Positions 17,678 to 26,621 of a stretch of 64,000 nucleotides of DNA are shown one piece after another. Under the pieces are notes generated by a model. The model was given only the letters and a program-made list of their open reading frames with translations. It was not told the origin of the DNA and did no database searches. A program made the translations under genes and the position numbers. Position 1 is the first letter of the stretch. The number at the start of each line of letters is the position of its first letter. The stretch is from Asanoa iriomotensis (GTDB lineage Bacteria; Actinomycetota; Actinomycetes; Mycobacteriales; Micromonosporaceae): NCBI RefSeq assembly GCF_016862515.1, contig NZ_BONC01000039.1, positions 1 through 64,000 on the forward strand, read 5' to 3'.

Positions 17678-18333
17678 CACACGGCCTGGCCTCCCGCAGC
17701 GACGTCGGCGCGTTCCTGAGCCGCCTGGTGCGCCTCGACGCGGCGTCGGTGGTCCGGCTGCGCCCCGGTGACGGCCACACCCAGCTCTGGGCCCCGCTGC
17801 CGTGGGGCGTCCTCGTGGGGCGCTCGGTGGCCGGCGGCGCCGGTGTCGACGCGACGGTGTCGGCCGCCGCGCTGTTCGAGGAGGTCGCCCGGGGCGGCGC
17901 CAACCTGCCGCCGCGGCGCGACGCCGACTGGCGCTGGCCGCTGCCGCCGCCGGCCGGCGGGCGCGTCGTGGAGGCGATTCCGGCGGCCGAGATCCGGCGC
18001 GTGGCGGCCGCCGCGGCGGGTACGTTGCGCACCGCGACGCGCGAAGGGGTCGGCGGCCGCGCGGTCGGCCAGCGGGCTCTGCGCGACGCGCTCCTCGACC
18101 ACGTGCCCATCGTGGTCAGTGCCGAACAGGCGACGGTGGATGTGTCGCAACGGTTGATCCAGGCCGTCGTACGAATGGGCTTTTTGGGCTCCCCCGACGC
18201 CGATCCGGCCCCTGCCATCGATGTCAGGGTCTCCGGGAGATGGACGGGGCTCGCTGCACCGTACGGGGTCGCCTGGCTACCGCCCGTTCAGCAATTCTCC
18301 CTAAAACCGACATCGCCTCGTACTTTCGGATGA
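17674..18333 (+). CDS. Conserved-looking cytoplasmic protein, function unknown
   Basis: The 219-residue protein has no signal peptide or membrane helix. It is rich in Ala, Arg and Val, with segments RLDAASVVRLRPGDG, LWAPLPWGVLVGR and SQRLIQAVVRMGFLG. Its GTG overlaps the thioesterase stop, so it is translationally coupled. I know no function; the ettA and thioesterase neighbours give no clear hint. Confidence 0.7.
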   Translation: MTHGLASRSDVGAFLSRLVRLDAASVVRLRPGDGHTQLWAPLPWGVLVGRSVAGGAGVDATVSAAALFEEVARGGANLPPRRDADWRWPLPPPAGGRVVEAIPAAEIRRVAAAAAGTLRTATREGVGGRAVGQRALRDALLDHVPIVVSAEQATVDVSQRLIQAVVRMGFLGSPDADPAPAIDVRVSGRWTGLAAPYGVAWLPPVQQFSLKPTSPRTFG

Positions 18334-18462
18334 TCTGAGGCTGTCCATTCGGGTCCGGCGTGCCGTTGGGGGGATGCCCTCGGCGGACCTTCCGGGTACC
18401 GTCACCCCGGGTCCAACGCAACGTACGCGGACGGATTCGCTGGGGAGTGAGGTGCGCGAGCG

Positions 18463-19056
18463 ATGCCTTGGTGGTCATGGCGTCCCGGTCACGCCGGTGG
18501 GGTTGAGTCCGAGCTTCGGACAGAGGACGGCACCGTCCGATTGGGAGTGCCACCACAGCGCGATCCGAACGCGATAGTGATCGATCCGCTGGCTGCCCTC
18601 GCCGTGCCCCGAGAGACCCCGTCCGACCAGCCGGCCACGGTCGAGCCGGTCTGCCTCCGCCGCTTGGGCGAGGCGCTCGACCTGCTCGACATCCGCTATC
18701 TCGCCGACGGTGACGGCAGCCTGCTGGCGATGTGGGAACGCCACGCGGTGCTGTTCACCCTCGAGGGCCCCGAGGACGAGATCCTGGTGATCCGCGCGCG
18801 TCCACACTCGACGGTCCCGCCGGACTGGGCCGACCGCGCCTACCGCGTCGTCAACGAGTGGAACCACACGCGCCGCTTCTGCAAGGCCTACGTGGGCGAC
18901 CCGACCGAGCGCGGCCAGCTGCCCATCTACGCCGAGATCCAGGTGCCGCTCGGCGCCGGCGCGCACGACGCGCTCCTCGTCGAGATGCTCGACTGCGGCG
19001 CCGCGGTCTCCAGCACCTTCGTCGACTGGCTCCACGACGAGGGCGCGCTCCTCTGA
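18463..19056 (+). CDS. YbjN domain-containing protein
   Basis: This 197-residue cytoplasmic protein carries a YbjN-type domain from about residue 65: LGEALDLLDIRYLADGDGSLLAMWE, then ILVIRARPHSTVPPDWADRAYRVVNEWN (quoted in part: AYRVVNEWN) and the late acidic helix LLVEMLDCGAA. YbjN domains resemble type III secretion chaperones and are common in actinobacteria, where their role is unclear. The first 60 residues are variable and charged. ATG at 18463 follows GAGG eleven bases upstream. Confidence 0.8.
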   Translation: MPWWSWRPGHAGGVESELRTEDGTVRLGVPPQRDPNAIVIDPLAALAVPRETPSDQPATVEPVCLRRLGEALDLLDIRYLADGDGSLLAMWERHAVLFTLEGPEDEILVIRARPHSTVPPDWADRAYRVVNEWNHTRRFCKAYVGDPTERGQLPIYAEIQVPLGAGAHDALLVEMLDCGAAVSSTFVDWLHDEGALL

Positions 19057-19060
19057 AGAC

Positions 19061-20320
19061 TCAGGGCAGCGGGAACATGCCGATCCGGCCGTGGTACTCC
19101 TTGCCCAGCTTGTCCGTGTCCGAGCCGACGTAGAGGCCGTAGGACGTCGCGACGATGGCGCGGGCGCCGACGCCGCGGCTGCGGGTCGGGTTCCACGGCA
19201 ACGCCTTGCCGGTCTTCGGGTTGATGGCGCCGATGCCGGGCCGGTCGACCGCACCCTTGCCCTTCGTCTTCTTGCCGTACGGGTTGTCCAGCCACTGCTG
19301 GTGCCCGCCCACGTAGACCGCGACACCGGTCACCGAGACCGAGAACAGCGTGTTGCCGCCCGTCTGGTTGACCCACGTCGGCTTGTGCGCGCCCGCGCCG
19401 GCGCTCTCGAACCGGGCCGCGCCGTCGCACATCCGGCCCGGGCCCGTCAGGGCGCCGGTCGTGACCGTAACGAAGTACGAGCCGTCCGGCGCGAAGTCGA
19501 CGCCGCGCAGGTAGGTGTCCAGCGACTGGTCGCACGGCGACCGGAACGCGTCCGTGTGCCAGTTGGCCACCACCGCCTTCGGGCCCGCGACGTCCAGCAT
19601 CGCGAGCTGGTAGCGCGGCTGGCCGCCCGCGTGGGTCAGCGCGCCCACCGCGACCAGGCGGCGCCCGTCGGGGGACAGGGCCATGTCCTCGACCCGTACC
19701 CGGGCCATGTTCTTGGCCGTCAGCTTGGCGTCGAAGCCCGCGTCCACCGCGCCGGTGCCGCCGTCCAGGCGGGCCAGTCCGGCCCGGGCCACGCCGTTGA
19801 TCGCGGAGAACGGTCCGCCGGCGTAGAGGCGCTTTCCGTTGACCGCGAGCGTACGCACGTCCCCCCAGTTGATCTCCGCGCTGAACCCGCGGACGCGGGC
19901 GCCCGTCGACACCGACAGGCGGGTCAGGCCGCGCGACGAGGCACCGTTGACGGTGCGGAACGCGCCGCCGACGTACACCGTGTTGTCCGGCCCCGCGGCC
20001 AGCGCGTAGACCGCGCCGTCGACCCGCGGCGCGAAGCTGCCGCGCACCACGCCGGTCTTCGCGTCGAAGGCGAACAGGTAGGGCCGGCGCTGTGGCGGCC
20101 GCATCGTGCCCTCGTCGGCGACGGAGGTGAACGTCCCGCCCACCACGACCGTCCGCCCGACCACGGCGATCGCGCGGACGGTCCCGTCCAGCGCGTGCGG
20201 CGTGAAGTCGACCGGGTCCGCCGTCACGACGGTCGGCTGGGCCACGTCGGCGACGGCGGGGAGCACACCGGCGATTCCGGCGGCGACGAGCACGGCGGCG
20301 GCGATGAGGCGGCGACGCAT
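19061..20320 (-). CDS. Secreted beta-propeller protein
   Basis: The 419-residue product begins with a clear signal peptide (MRRRLIAAAVLVAAGIAGV, cleavage near residue 25). Its body is a series of repeats such as VRAIAVVGRTVVVGGTF, VYALAAGPDNTVYVGGAF and VRTLAVNGKRLYAGGPF, each with a V-Y/V-V-G-G-x-F turn, typical of secreted propellers of the delta-60/PKD-associated type. It should fold outside the cell. No catalytic residues can be assigned. GAGGAG precedes ATG at a good distance. Confidence 0.82.
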   Translation of the reverse strand: MRRRLIAAAVLVAAGIAGVLPAVADVAQPTVVTADPVDFTPHALDGTVRAIAVVGRTVVVGGTFTSVADEGTMRPPQRRPYLFAFDAKTGVVRGSFAPRVDGAVYALAAGPDNTVYVGGAFRTVNGASSRGLTRLSVSTGARVRGFSAEINWGDVRTLAVNGKRLYAGGPFSAINGVARAGLARLDGGTGAVDAGFDAKLTAKNMARVRVEDMALSPDGRRLVAVGALTHAGGQPRYQLAMLDVAGPKAVVANWHTDAFRSPCDQSLDTYLRGVDFAPDGSYFVTVTTGALTGPGRMCDGAARFESAGAGAHKPTWVNQTGGNTLFSVSVTGVAVYVGGHQQWLDNPYGKKTKGKGAVDRPGIGAINPKTGKALPWNPTRSRGVGARAIVATSYGLYVGSDTDKLGKEYHGRIGMFPLP

Positions 20321-20391
20321 GCGGGCGGGGCTCCTCGGGTGAGGCTGCGGTGGTCGTGCGGATCAACGACCGAGAAGTGCCCGCGACGCGC

Positions 20392-20808
20392 TTATGTCGG
20401 ATTTGTGCCGGCTGGGTCCATCGTGTTGACCATGAAGTACGCGGCCCGCTCGAGATACTCCCAGAGTGTCCGTTCCTGGTCCTCGGGCAGGTCGAGCGAC
20501 TCGACCGCGTCCCGCATGTGCCGCAGCCAGGCGTCCCGCTCGTCGGGACCCACCCGGAACGGGGCGTGCCGCATGCGCAACCGGGGGTGACCGCGGGTCG
20601 CCGAGTAGGTGTTGGGGCCGCCCCAGTACTGCATCAGGAACAACCTCAGCCGCTCCTCCGCCGGCCCGAGGTCCTCCTCGGGGTACAGCGGCCGCAGCAA
20701 GGTGTCGTCGGCCACGCCCTCGTAGAAGCGGGCGACCAGCTTGCGGAAGGTCGGCTCACCCCCGACGAGCTCGTAGAACGTCGGCTGGTCCGATCCGGGT
20801 GCAGTCAC
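20392..20808 (-). CDS. glbO: Truncated group II hemoglobin
   Basis: The 138-residue globin has [25 protein letters not shown] (quoted in part: [13 protein letters not shown]), [21 protein letters not shown] with the proximal-region His, and [15 protein letters not shown]. This matches actinobacterial GlbO, which binds O2 and reacts with NO or peroxide at the membrane. GTG at 20808 is chosen because GAGGG lies just upstream; the longer ATG form would add 12 unlikely residues. Confidence 0.9.
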   Translation of the reverse strand: MTAPGSDQPTFYELVGGEPTFRKLVARFYEGVADDTLLRPLYPEEDLGPAEERLRLFLMQYWGGPNTYSATRGHPRLRMRHAPFRVGPDERDAWLRHMRDAVESLDLPEDQERTLWEYLERAAYFMVNTMDPAGTNPT

Positions 20809-20875
20809 GCCCTCAATCCTGCCAGGCCGGGATCCGAGATCCATTCACGCCGGACTGTGCCGTGCCCCACGAACC

Positions 20876-21376
20876 TCAGCCGCGGCCGGCCCGCGTGGCG
20901 AGCTGGTCAAGGCCGCTGATGATGCCGCCGGCCAGGTCGCCGCCGCCGAACGCCGCCACCATCGACAGCGCGGCCAGCTTGGCGTCGCGGTCGGGGATGC
21001 GCCGCCGGGCGTCGCCGCCCGTGACCACCTCGAGCACGCGCTGGTTGGGGCTCACCGCGACCAGCACGGCCGACGCGACGTGGGGCAGCTGCTGGTGCAT
21101 CCGCTCGGCGTGGTCGCGCACCGGCTCCTCCAACTCTCCGACGTAGACGGAGAAGGTGAGCCCGGTCGCCCGGTCGGCGGTGCGCAGCGCCTCGTCGAGC
21201 CGGAGCAGCTGGCGGGTGCTGAAGGGGCCTTCGAGCACCTCGGGCTGGCCGTAGTGGTGCTCCTCGATCAGCTCGGCGCGGTGCTCCGCGGCGGCGAGCT
21301 GGCTGGTCTCGGCCGTGGGCTCGGGCTGCTGCGCCAGCATCGGGCCGGCCGTCAGCTCGCGGTCACCAGCGGTCAC
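20876..21376 (-). CDS. DUF5130 / TPM-like domain protein
   Basis: The 166-residue protein has a TPM-type fold signature: LEGPFSTRQLLRLDEALRTAD, LTFSVYVGELEE, LPHVASAVLVAVSPNQRVLEVVTG and ALSMVAAFGGGDLAGGIISGLDQL (parts quoted). It matches my memory of DUF5130 proteins, found in actinobacteria next to globin and oxidase genes. No signal peptide is seen. GTG at 21376 lies ten bases after GGAGG and overlaps the end of ctaJ by 14 bases, so the two are co-translated. Confidence 0.72.
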   Translation of the reverse strand: MTAGDRELTAGPMLAQQPEPTAETSQLAAAEHRAELIEEHHYGQPEVLEGPFSTRQLLRLDEALRTADRATGLTFSVYVGELEEPVRDHAERMHQQLPHVASAVLVAVSPNQRVLEVVTGGDARRRIPDRDAKLAALSMVAAFGGGDLAGGIISGLDQLATRAGRG

Positions 21377-21698
21377 TTGCGCCTCCAACCTTGCCCGCCG
21401 GCGCCGCCGACGGCACCGGCTCGATGGCACCGGTCGGGCCGCCGAAGGCCGAACCGGCGGTGGTCAGCGCGCGCGTCTCACCGACCTCGATGTTGTGGGA
21501 GTCCGCCTCCTCGGGCGCGTGGGAGAGCAGCTCCGGCGCGGAGAGGAACCAGACAGGCCGGAAGTCGTACGGCCGGCCCGGCCGGTAGCGCTTGGGGCGG
21601 GGTCCACCGCCCGCGGCCGCCAGCCCGGCGATCACCAGCACGGCGGCCGCCGGTATGACGACGAAGTAGAGCACCGTCTCGGTAACTGACAACGCCAC
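21363..21698 (-). CDS. ctaJ: aa3-type cytochrome oxidase accessory subunit CtaJ-like membrane protein
   Basis: The 111-residue protein has one N-terminal membrane helix (about residues 8-29) followed by the basic stretch GPRPKRYRPGRPYDFRPVWF. The opening MALSVTETVLYFVVIPA and the RYRPG-x-P-(Y/W)-x-F/H-x-P-V-W motif match actinobacterial CtaJ, a small subunit of the bcc-aa3 respiratory supercomplex. The C-terminal half is low-complexity. It heads an operon with DUF5130 and possibly glbO. Confidence 0.75.
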   Translation of the reverse strand: MALSVTETVLYFVVIPAAAVLVIAGLAAAGGGPRPKRYRPGRPYDFRPVWFLSAPELLSHAPEEADSHNIEVGETRALTTAGSAFGGPTGAIEPVPSAAPAGKVGGASDRW

Positions 21699-21718
21699 AG
21701 CCCTTTCAAGCCAGCCGG

Positions 21719-23161
21719 CTAGACGCCGTTCACGGTAGCGGAGGGCGTGTCCGTCCAGATCGCCGGGTGGCGATCACCACGCACGGCGAGCCGCTCGAGC
21801 TGTGCCGCCGCGGCCAGCAGCCGCGCGTCGTCGCCGTAGCGCCCGCTCAGTAGGACACCGACCGGCATCCCGTCGCCGGTCGCGCCGACCGGCACGCTCA
21901 CCGACGGTTGCCCGGTCACGTTGAAGATCGCACAGTACGGCGAGAACCGCCGTTGCCGGTCGAAGTCCTCGGCCGGTTCGTCCGCCGACGTGAACCAGCC
22001 GACCTCGGCCTGCGGCACCGCCAGCGTGGGGCAGAGCAACAGGTCGTAGCCGGCGAGCCGGGCCAGGCCCTGGCGCACCCGGGTCTGCAGCTCACCGAGC
22101 ACCGCCATGAGCTGCCCGGCGCCCACGGTCTCGGCCCGGGCCCGCAGGTAGCGGGTCAGCGGCAGCAGCAGGGGCTCCTTGGCGGGTGGGATGGGTGCCA
22201 GCGACAGGACGTACCAGAGCGTCTCGAACAGCGGCCACATCTCGGGCGTGAGCGGCGCGGCGACCTCTTCGACCGTGTGTCCGGCGCCGGCCAGCGCTGT
22301 GGCGGCGGTGTCGACGGCCGCCACGCAGGCCGGGTCGACCGGGGTGTCGACCAGCATCGGCGTGGTGAACCGGCCGATCCGCAGCGGCCCGGGGTCGGCG
22401 GTGAGCGCGGCACCCAGGTAACCGCCGCCGGGTATCGGCGGCGCCAGGTAGGGCTCGCCGATCGTCGGCACGGCCATCGCGTCGAGGAAGGCGGCGGCGT
22501 CGGTCACCGTGCGGGCGAGCGCGCCGTGCGTCGGCAGGCCGAAGCCGGCGAAACCGAGCGGGCCGCCGGAGACCACGCCGCGGCTGGGCTTGTAGCCGAC
22601 CAGGCCGCAGATCGCCGCCGGGATGCGCACGGATCCGCCGCCGTCGGAGCCCTGCGCGACCGCGACCAGCCCCGCGGCGACCGCCGCCGCCGCGCCACCG
22701 CTGGAGCCGCCGGCGGTGAAGCCCAGCCCCCACGGGTTGCGGGCCGGCGGCGCCACCAGGGTCTCCGCGTGGCACGAGGTGCCCAGCTCCGAGGTCGTGG
22801 TCTTGCCGAGCGACACCGTGCCGGCCGCGCGCAGGTAGGTCACCACGTCGGCGTCGATCGGCGGCACGAGGTCCGCGAACGCCGCCGAGCCGAACGTCGT
22901 GCGTACGCCCGCGGTCATGGTCAGGTCCTTGATCGCGGTCGGCACTCCGTGCAGCGGCCCGCGGTGCGCCGGTGGGGCAGCGTCGCGGGCGGCCGCGTCG
23001 GCGCGCGCCTGGTCCGCGGTGACGGTCACGAACGCACCGACCCGGTCACCGAACGCGGCCGCCCGCGCCAGGTAGTGCTCGACCAGCTCGGCACTGGTCA
23101 CCTCACCGCGGGCGATCGCGGCGCCCTGATCGAGCGCCGTCAGGTCGTGGAGGTCCGCCAT
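21719..23161 (-). CDS. Amidase signature family amidase
   Basis: The 480-residue enzyme has the full amidase signature: catalytic Lys in VPTAIKDLTM, the GFTAGGSSGGAAAAVAAG glycine/serine loop, and the nucleophile Ser in GSDGGGSVRIPA. It should hydrolyse a carboxylic amide in the cytoplasm; the substrate is open. ATG at 23161 is preferred over one three codons earlier. Transcription diverges from kynureninase with only 31 bases between starts. Confidence 0.93.
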   Translation of the reverse strand: MADLHDLTALDQGAAIARGEVTSAELVEHYLARAAAFGDRVGAFVTVTADQARADAAARDAAPPAHRGPLHGVPTAIKDLTMTAGVRTTFGSAAFADLVPPIDADVVTYLRAAGTVSLGKTTTSELGTSCHAETLVAPPARNPWGLGFTAGGSSGGAAAAVAAGLVAVAQGSDGGGSVRIPAAICGLVGYKPSRGVVSGGPLGFAGFGLPTHGALARTVTDAAAFLDAMAVPTIGEPYLAPPIPGGGYLGAALTADPGPLRIGRFTTPMLVDTPVDPACVAAVDTAATALAGAGHTVEEVAAPLTPEMWPLFETLWYVLSLAPIPPAKEPLLLPLTRYLRARAETVGAGQLMAVLGELQTRVRQGLARLAGYDLLLCPTLAVPQAEVGWFTSADEPAEDFDRQRRFSPYCAIFNVTGQPSVSVPVGATGDGMPVGVLLSGRYGDDARLLAAAAQLERLAVRGDRHPAIWTDTPSATVNGV

Positions 23162-23180
23162 GCCTCTCATCCTGCCCGGC

Positions 23181-23186
23181 TACGGT
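23181..23186 (+). promoter_or_regulatory. -10 box of leaderless kynU promoter
   Basis: TACGGT lies six bases before GTG at 23193. It also decides the kynU start against an upstream in-frame ATG at 23160. Confidence 0.6.
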
Positions 23187-23192
23187 GTCGGC

Positions 23193-24443
23193 GTGCCCGT
23201 TGATCGCCTCACCCAAGCCCGCCGGCTCGACGCCGAGGACCCGCTCGCCGCGTTCCGCGACGAGTTCGTCATCGCGGAGCCAGACCTGGTCTACCTCGAC
23301 GGCAACTCGCTCGGGCGGCTGCCGAAGGCGACCCGCGAGCGCCTGCACGCCGCCATCGACCAGGAGTGGGGCGTCGACCTCGTGCGCGGCTGGGACCGCT
23401 GGATCGGGCTCGCCCGCGAGGTCGGCGACCTGCTGGCCGGCGGCGTCGTCGAGGCGGCGCCGGGCGAGGTGGTGCTGGGCGACTCTACGAGCGTCAACCT
23501 CTACAAGCTCGCGGTGGCGGCCTGCGACGCGCGGCCCGGCCGCCGGGTCGTCGTCACCGACGACGACAACTTCCCGACCGACCGGTACGTGCTGGAAGGC
23601 GTGGCCGCCGCGCGCGGCATGACGTTGCGGGTGATCCCGTCCGGCCTGGACACCGGGGTCACGCTGGCCGCCGTGCGGGACGCCCTCGACGACGACGTCG
23701 CGCTGGTCTCGCTGTCACACGTCGCCTACCGGTCGGGCGCGATCGCCGACCTGCCCGGGATCACCGCCGCCGTGCACGAGGCCGGCGCACTGATGCTCTG
23801 GGACCTGTGCCACTCGGCGGGCGCGGTCCCGGCCCCGTTGCGCTCGGCCGGGGTCGACCTGGCGGTCGGCTGCACCTACAAGCACCTCAACGGGGGCCCG
23901 GGTGCACCCGCGTTCCTCTACGTCCGGCAGGACCTGCAGGCGGAGCTGCGCCAGCCGATCTGGGGTTGGTTCGGACAGCGGGACCAGTTCGCGATGGGTC
24001 CGGCGTACGACCCGGCGCCGTCCGTCGACCGGTTCCTGGTCGGCACGCCGCCGGTGCTCGGCGGCTACGGCGCCCGGTGCGGGATCGAGCTGTCGGCGGC
24101 GGCCGGCATCGAGCGGATCTTCGCCAAGGGCACGGCGCTGGGCGACTTCGCGATCGAGCTGTACGACGAGTGGCTCGCACCGCACGGCTTCACGCTCGCG
24201 TCACCGAGGTCGGGCCGGGGCGCCCACGTGACGCTGCACCACCCGGCCGCCTGGCAGATCAGCCAGGCGCTGCGGGACGCCTCGGTGATCCCGGACTACC
24301 GCACCCCGGACCGGCTCCGGCTGGGCTTCGCGCCGCTCTACACCCGCTTCGAAGAGGTGCACGAGGGCTTCCAGCGGCTCCGGACGATCATGGAGGCGGA
24401 GTCCTGGCTGCGGTTTTCCGCGAATCGTTCTCGGGTTACCTGA
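23193..24443 (+). CDS. kynU: Kynureninase
   Basis: KynU is a PLP enzyme that cleaves kynurenine or 3-hydroxykynurenine to anthranilate (or its hydroxy form) and alanine. The 416-residue protein shows YLDGNSLGRLPK, DLCHSAGAVP (Asp holding the PLP nitrogen), TYKHLNGGPGAPAF with the Schiff-base Lys, and LRLGFAPLYTRFEEV. No kynA or kynB lies beside it, so tryptophan catabolism is encoded elsewhere or the enzyme feeds a specialised product. Confidence 0.95.
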   Translation: MPVDRLTQARRLDAEDPLAAFRDEFVIAEPDLVYLDGNSLGRLPKATRERLHAAIDQEWGVDLVRGWDRWIGLAREVGDLLAGGVVEAAPGEVVLGDSTSVNLYKLAVAACDARPGRRVVVTDDDNFPTDRYVLEGVAAARGMTLRVIPSGLDTGVTLAAVRDALDDDVALVSLSHVAYRSGAIADLPGITAAVHEAGALMLWDLCHSAGAVPAPLRSAGVDLAVGCTYKHLNGGPGAPAFLYVRQDLQAELRQPIWGWFGQRDQFAMGPAYDPAPSVDRFLVGTPPVLGGYGARCGIELSAAAGIERIFAKGTALGDFAIELYDEWLAPHGFTLASPRSGRGAHVTLHHPAAWQISQALRDASVIPDYRTPDRLRLGFAPLYTRFEEVHEGFQRLRTIMEAESWLRFSANRSRVT

Positions 24444-24506
24444 CCGATTTCGGGCTTTTGCTGCGATAGGCGGGGTTATCGTCTCCCCAGGCGGAGGGGG
24501 GCTTTC

Positions 24507-25079
24507 GTGTCTGTCGTTTCGTTTGCCGCACTTAACCGGATCGTGCTCGCTGGTGCCGCGGTGGCGGCCGGGGCCGCGCTGATCGCCGGCGCACCGGCCT
24601 ACGCGGAGCCGGCCCCGGGTGGCCCGCCTGCCGGCGACCAGTCGGGGCCCGCCGCCGAGCCGGGCCGCGCCGAGGGCACCTGGATCGAGGTCAGCCCGAG
24701 CACCGTCCAGGCCGGCGAGCAGGTCGAGATCAAGGCGAGCTGCAAGGAGCGGGTCGACGAGGCCAAGGCGCATTCCAAGGCCTTCGGCGAGATCGTCCTC
24801 GTGCCGCAGCGCGGCTTCCTGGTCGGTGACGCGACCGTGCCCAGGGACACCCGGGCCGGCGAGTACGAGGTCAAGCTGACCTGCGTCAAGAGCGGCAAGG
24901 CGGAGACCACGCTGCGGGTGATCGAGAACTCCCGGCCGTCACACGGCCCGCACACCGGCGGTGGCGGTCTCGCTGACAACGGCGGCGACGGCACCATGGC
25001 GCTGGCCGGCGGGCTGGCCTCGGTCGTGGCGGGCGCCGGCCTCGCCGTCGCGCTGCGCCGCCGCCGGCGGCTGGCCTGA
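24507..25079 (+). CDS. Cell-surface protein with C-terminal anchor, likely sortase substrate
   Basis: The 190-residue protein has a signal peptide (cleavage near APAYA, residue 33), an Ig-like domain (about 55-140) with two Cys (KASCKERVD, LTCVKSGK), a Gly/His linker with PHTGGGG, a hydrophobic helix (about 163-182) and tail RRRRRLA. That is a cell-wall sorting layout, though the signal is not classic LPxTG. The next gene, six bases on, is a sortase. GTG start with GGAGGGGGG upstream. Confidence 0.8.
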   Translation: MSVVSFAALNRIVLAGAAVAAGAALIAGAPAYAEPAPGGPPAGDQSGPAAEPGRAEGTWIEVSPSTVQAGEQVEIKASCKERVDEAKAHSKAFGEIVLVPQRGFLVGDATVPRDTRAGEYEVKLTCVKSGKAETTLRVIENSRPSHGPHTGGGGLADNGGDGTMALAGGLASVVAGAGLAVALRRRRRLA

Positions 25080-25085
25080 CCCGCG

Positions 25086-25826
25086 ATGTCCGGTGACGAG
25101 GAGCGGGTCCCGGTCATCCGGGACCTGCTCCGCCTGCCCGGGGCCGGCGCACCACCCCCGCTGACCGAGGTGCGGCTGCGCGTCCCGGCCGCGCCCCGGC
25201 GCCGCTCGCCGCTGGGCGTACCCGGCGTCGTGGTCCTGGTTCTGCTCGGTGTCTTCCTCGCCGGTCTCGGGCTCGGCCAGGCGACCGGCGGCTTCTCGGT
25301 CTCGCTGCCGCACTGGTTCGGCTCACGCGACAAGCCGCCGCCCCGCGAGTTCCCCGTGCTGGAGCCGAGCCGGCCGACCCGCGTCACGATCGCCTCGATC
25401 GGCGTCGACGCGCCCGTGCACGACGTGGGGCTGGCCAAGGACGGCACGATCGAGGTGCCGCCGGTCGACGAACCCAACGAGACCGGTTGGTACGAGGACG
25501 GCCCGACACCCGGCGAGTTCGGGCCGGCCGTGCTGGTCGGGCACGTCGACACCAAGACCGGGCCGGCGGTGTTCGCGAAGCTGTCCACCCTGGATCCCGG
25601 CGACCGGGTCGAGGTGACCAGGCGCGACGGCTCGGTGGCCGTGTTCGAGGTCAACTCGGTGGAGCGCTACGACAAGTCGGAGGTGCCCGCGGACCGGGTC
25701 CACGGCGACTTCAGCCGGCCAGGGCTGCGGCTCATCACCTGTGGTGGGCGCTGGGTCGGCGGCGCGACGGGCTACGCCGACAACATCGTGGTGTTCGCGT
25801 CGCTGATCTCAGCGCACGACGTTTAG
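25086..25826 (+). CDS. Class F (E/F-type) sortase
   Basis: The 246-residue transpeptidase has an N-terminal membrane helix (about 42-62) and a sortase domain from residue 95: TIASIGVDAPV, the catalytic His in LVGHVDTK, and the catalytic Cys in LITCGGRW. The VHGDFSRPGLRLITC stretch fits class F. Class E/F sortases are typical of actinobacteria and join surface proteins to peptidoglycan. The neighbouring 24507 product is its probable substrate. Confidence 0.9.
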   Translation: MSGDEERVPVIRDLLRLPGAGAPPPLTEVRLRVPAAPRRRSPLGVPGVVVLVLLGVFLAGLGLGQATGGFSVSLPHWFGSRDKPPPREFPVLEPSRPTRVTIASIGVDAPVHDVGLAKDGTIEVPPVDEPNETGWYEDGPTPGEFGPAVLVGHVDTKTGPAVFAKLSTLDPGDRVEVTRRDGSVAVFEVNSVERYDKSEVPADRVHGDFSRPGLRLITCGGRWVGGATGYADNIVVFASLISAHDV

Positions 25827-26356
25827 GCGGCCTCGGCGGCAGGCAGGTCGAGCCAGCTGGCCCAGCGCGGGTCGGGGGCCCGGTGGCCGAGCACGCGCCA
25901 CGCGACTCCTTTGGGCGCCGCCGGCTTGGTGTGCAGCCGCCAGCCGAGCTCGGCCGGGGTCTTGTCGCCTTTGCTGTGGTTGCACCGGGCGCAGGCGGCC
26001 ACCACGTTCTCCCAGGCGTGCCGGCCGCCGCGGCTGCGCGGGAACACGTGGTCGATGGTCTCCGCGGGCCCTTTGCAGTAGGCGCAGCGCCAGCCGTCGC
26101 GGGCGAATATCGCGCGCCGGGACAGCCCGACGGTGGCCCGGTAGGGGACGCGGACGTAGCGGGTCAGGCGAACCACGGACGGGACCGGTAACTCGTGGCG
26201 AACGCTGTGCAGGAACCCGTCGCCATCGGCGACGCAGACGGCCTTGGCGGATAAGACGAGGATCGCGGCTCTTCGCACTGACACGACGCACAGGGGCTCG
26301 TAGGTGGCGTTCAGGACTAATACCCCAGAGCCCACAGTCGGTCGTATGTCAGGCAT
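25823..26356 (-). CDS. HNH endonuclease domain protein
   Basis: The 177-residue protein carries a complete HNH module: FARDGWRCAYCKGP, TIDHVFPRSRGG, WENVVAACARCNHSKGDKT, with the two CxxC zinc pairs. The N-terminal region LVLNATYEPLCVVSVRRA is shared by a widespread actinobacterial HNH family of unknown role. ATG at 26356 is chosen over one 25 codons upstream because GAGGTGAGCGGG directly precedes it. It converges on the sortase with a 4-nt stop overlap. Confidence 0.9.
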   Translation of the reverse strand: MPDIRPTVGSGVLVLNATYEPLCVVSVRRAAILVLSAKAVCVADGDGFLHSVRHELPVPSVVRLTRYVRVPYRATVGLSRRAIFARDGWRCAYCKGPAETIDHVFPRSRGGRHAWENVVAACARCNHSKGDKTPAELGWRLHTKPAAPKGVAWRVLGHRAPDPRWASWLDLPAAEAA

Positions 26357-26621
26357 CCCGCTCACCTCTCGGTCGTTCTCTCGCCCGCTCCACAGGTCTG
26401 CGTGTGTGTGGCCGTGGTGCGCGTGCGCCACGACCGGCGCCGGCGGAGTGCCTTCGCCCGTGCAGCAATCGTCCCTGATGGGGAACGCGATTGCACGTAC
26501 TAATCCGGGGTCGGGAAGTGAAGCTTTGGTTTCGTGTGGTGAGATGGTCGGTTCCGTCCGGTTGCATCCGGGGTTGGGCCCGCTGGATCAACCGATCGGC
26601 CCATGAGGTACGAACACACGT

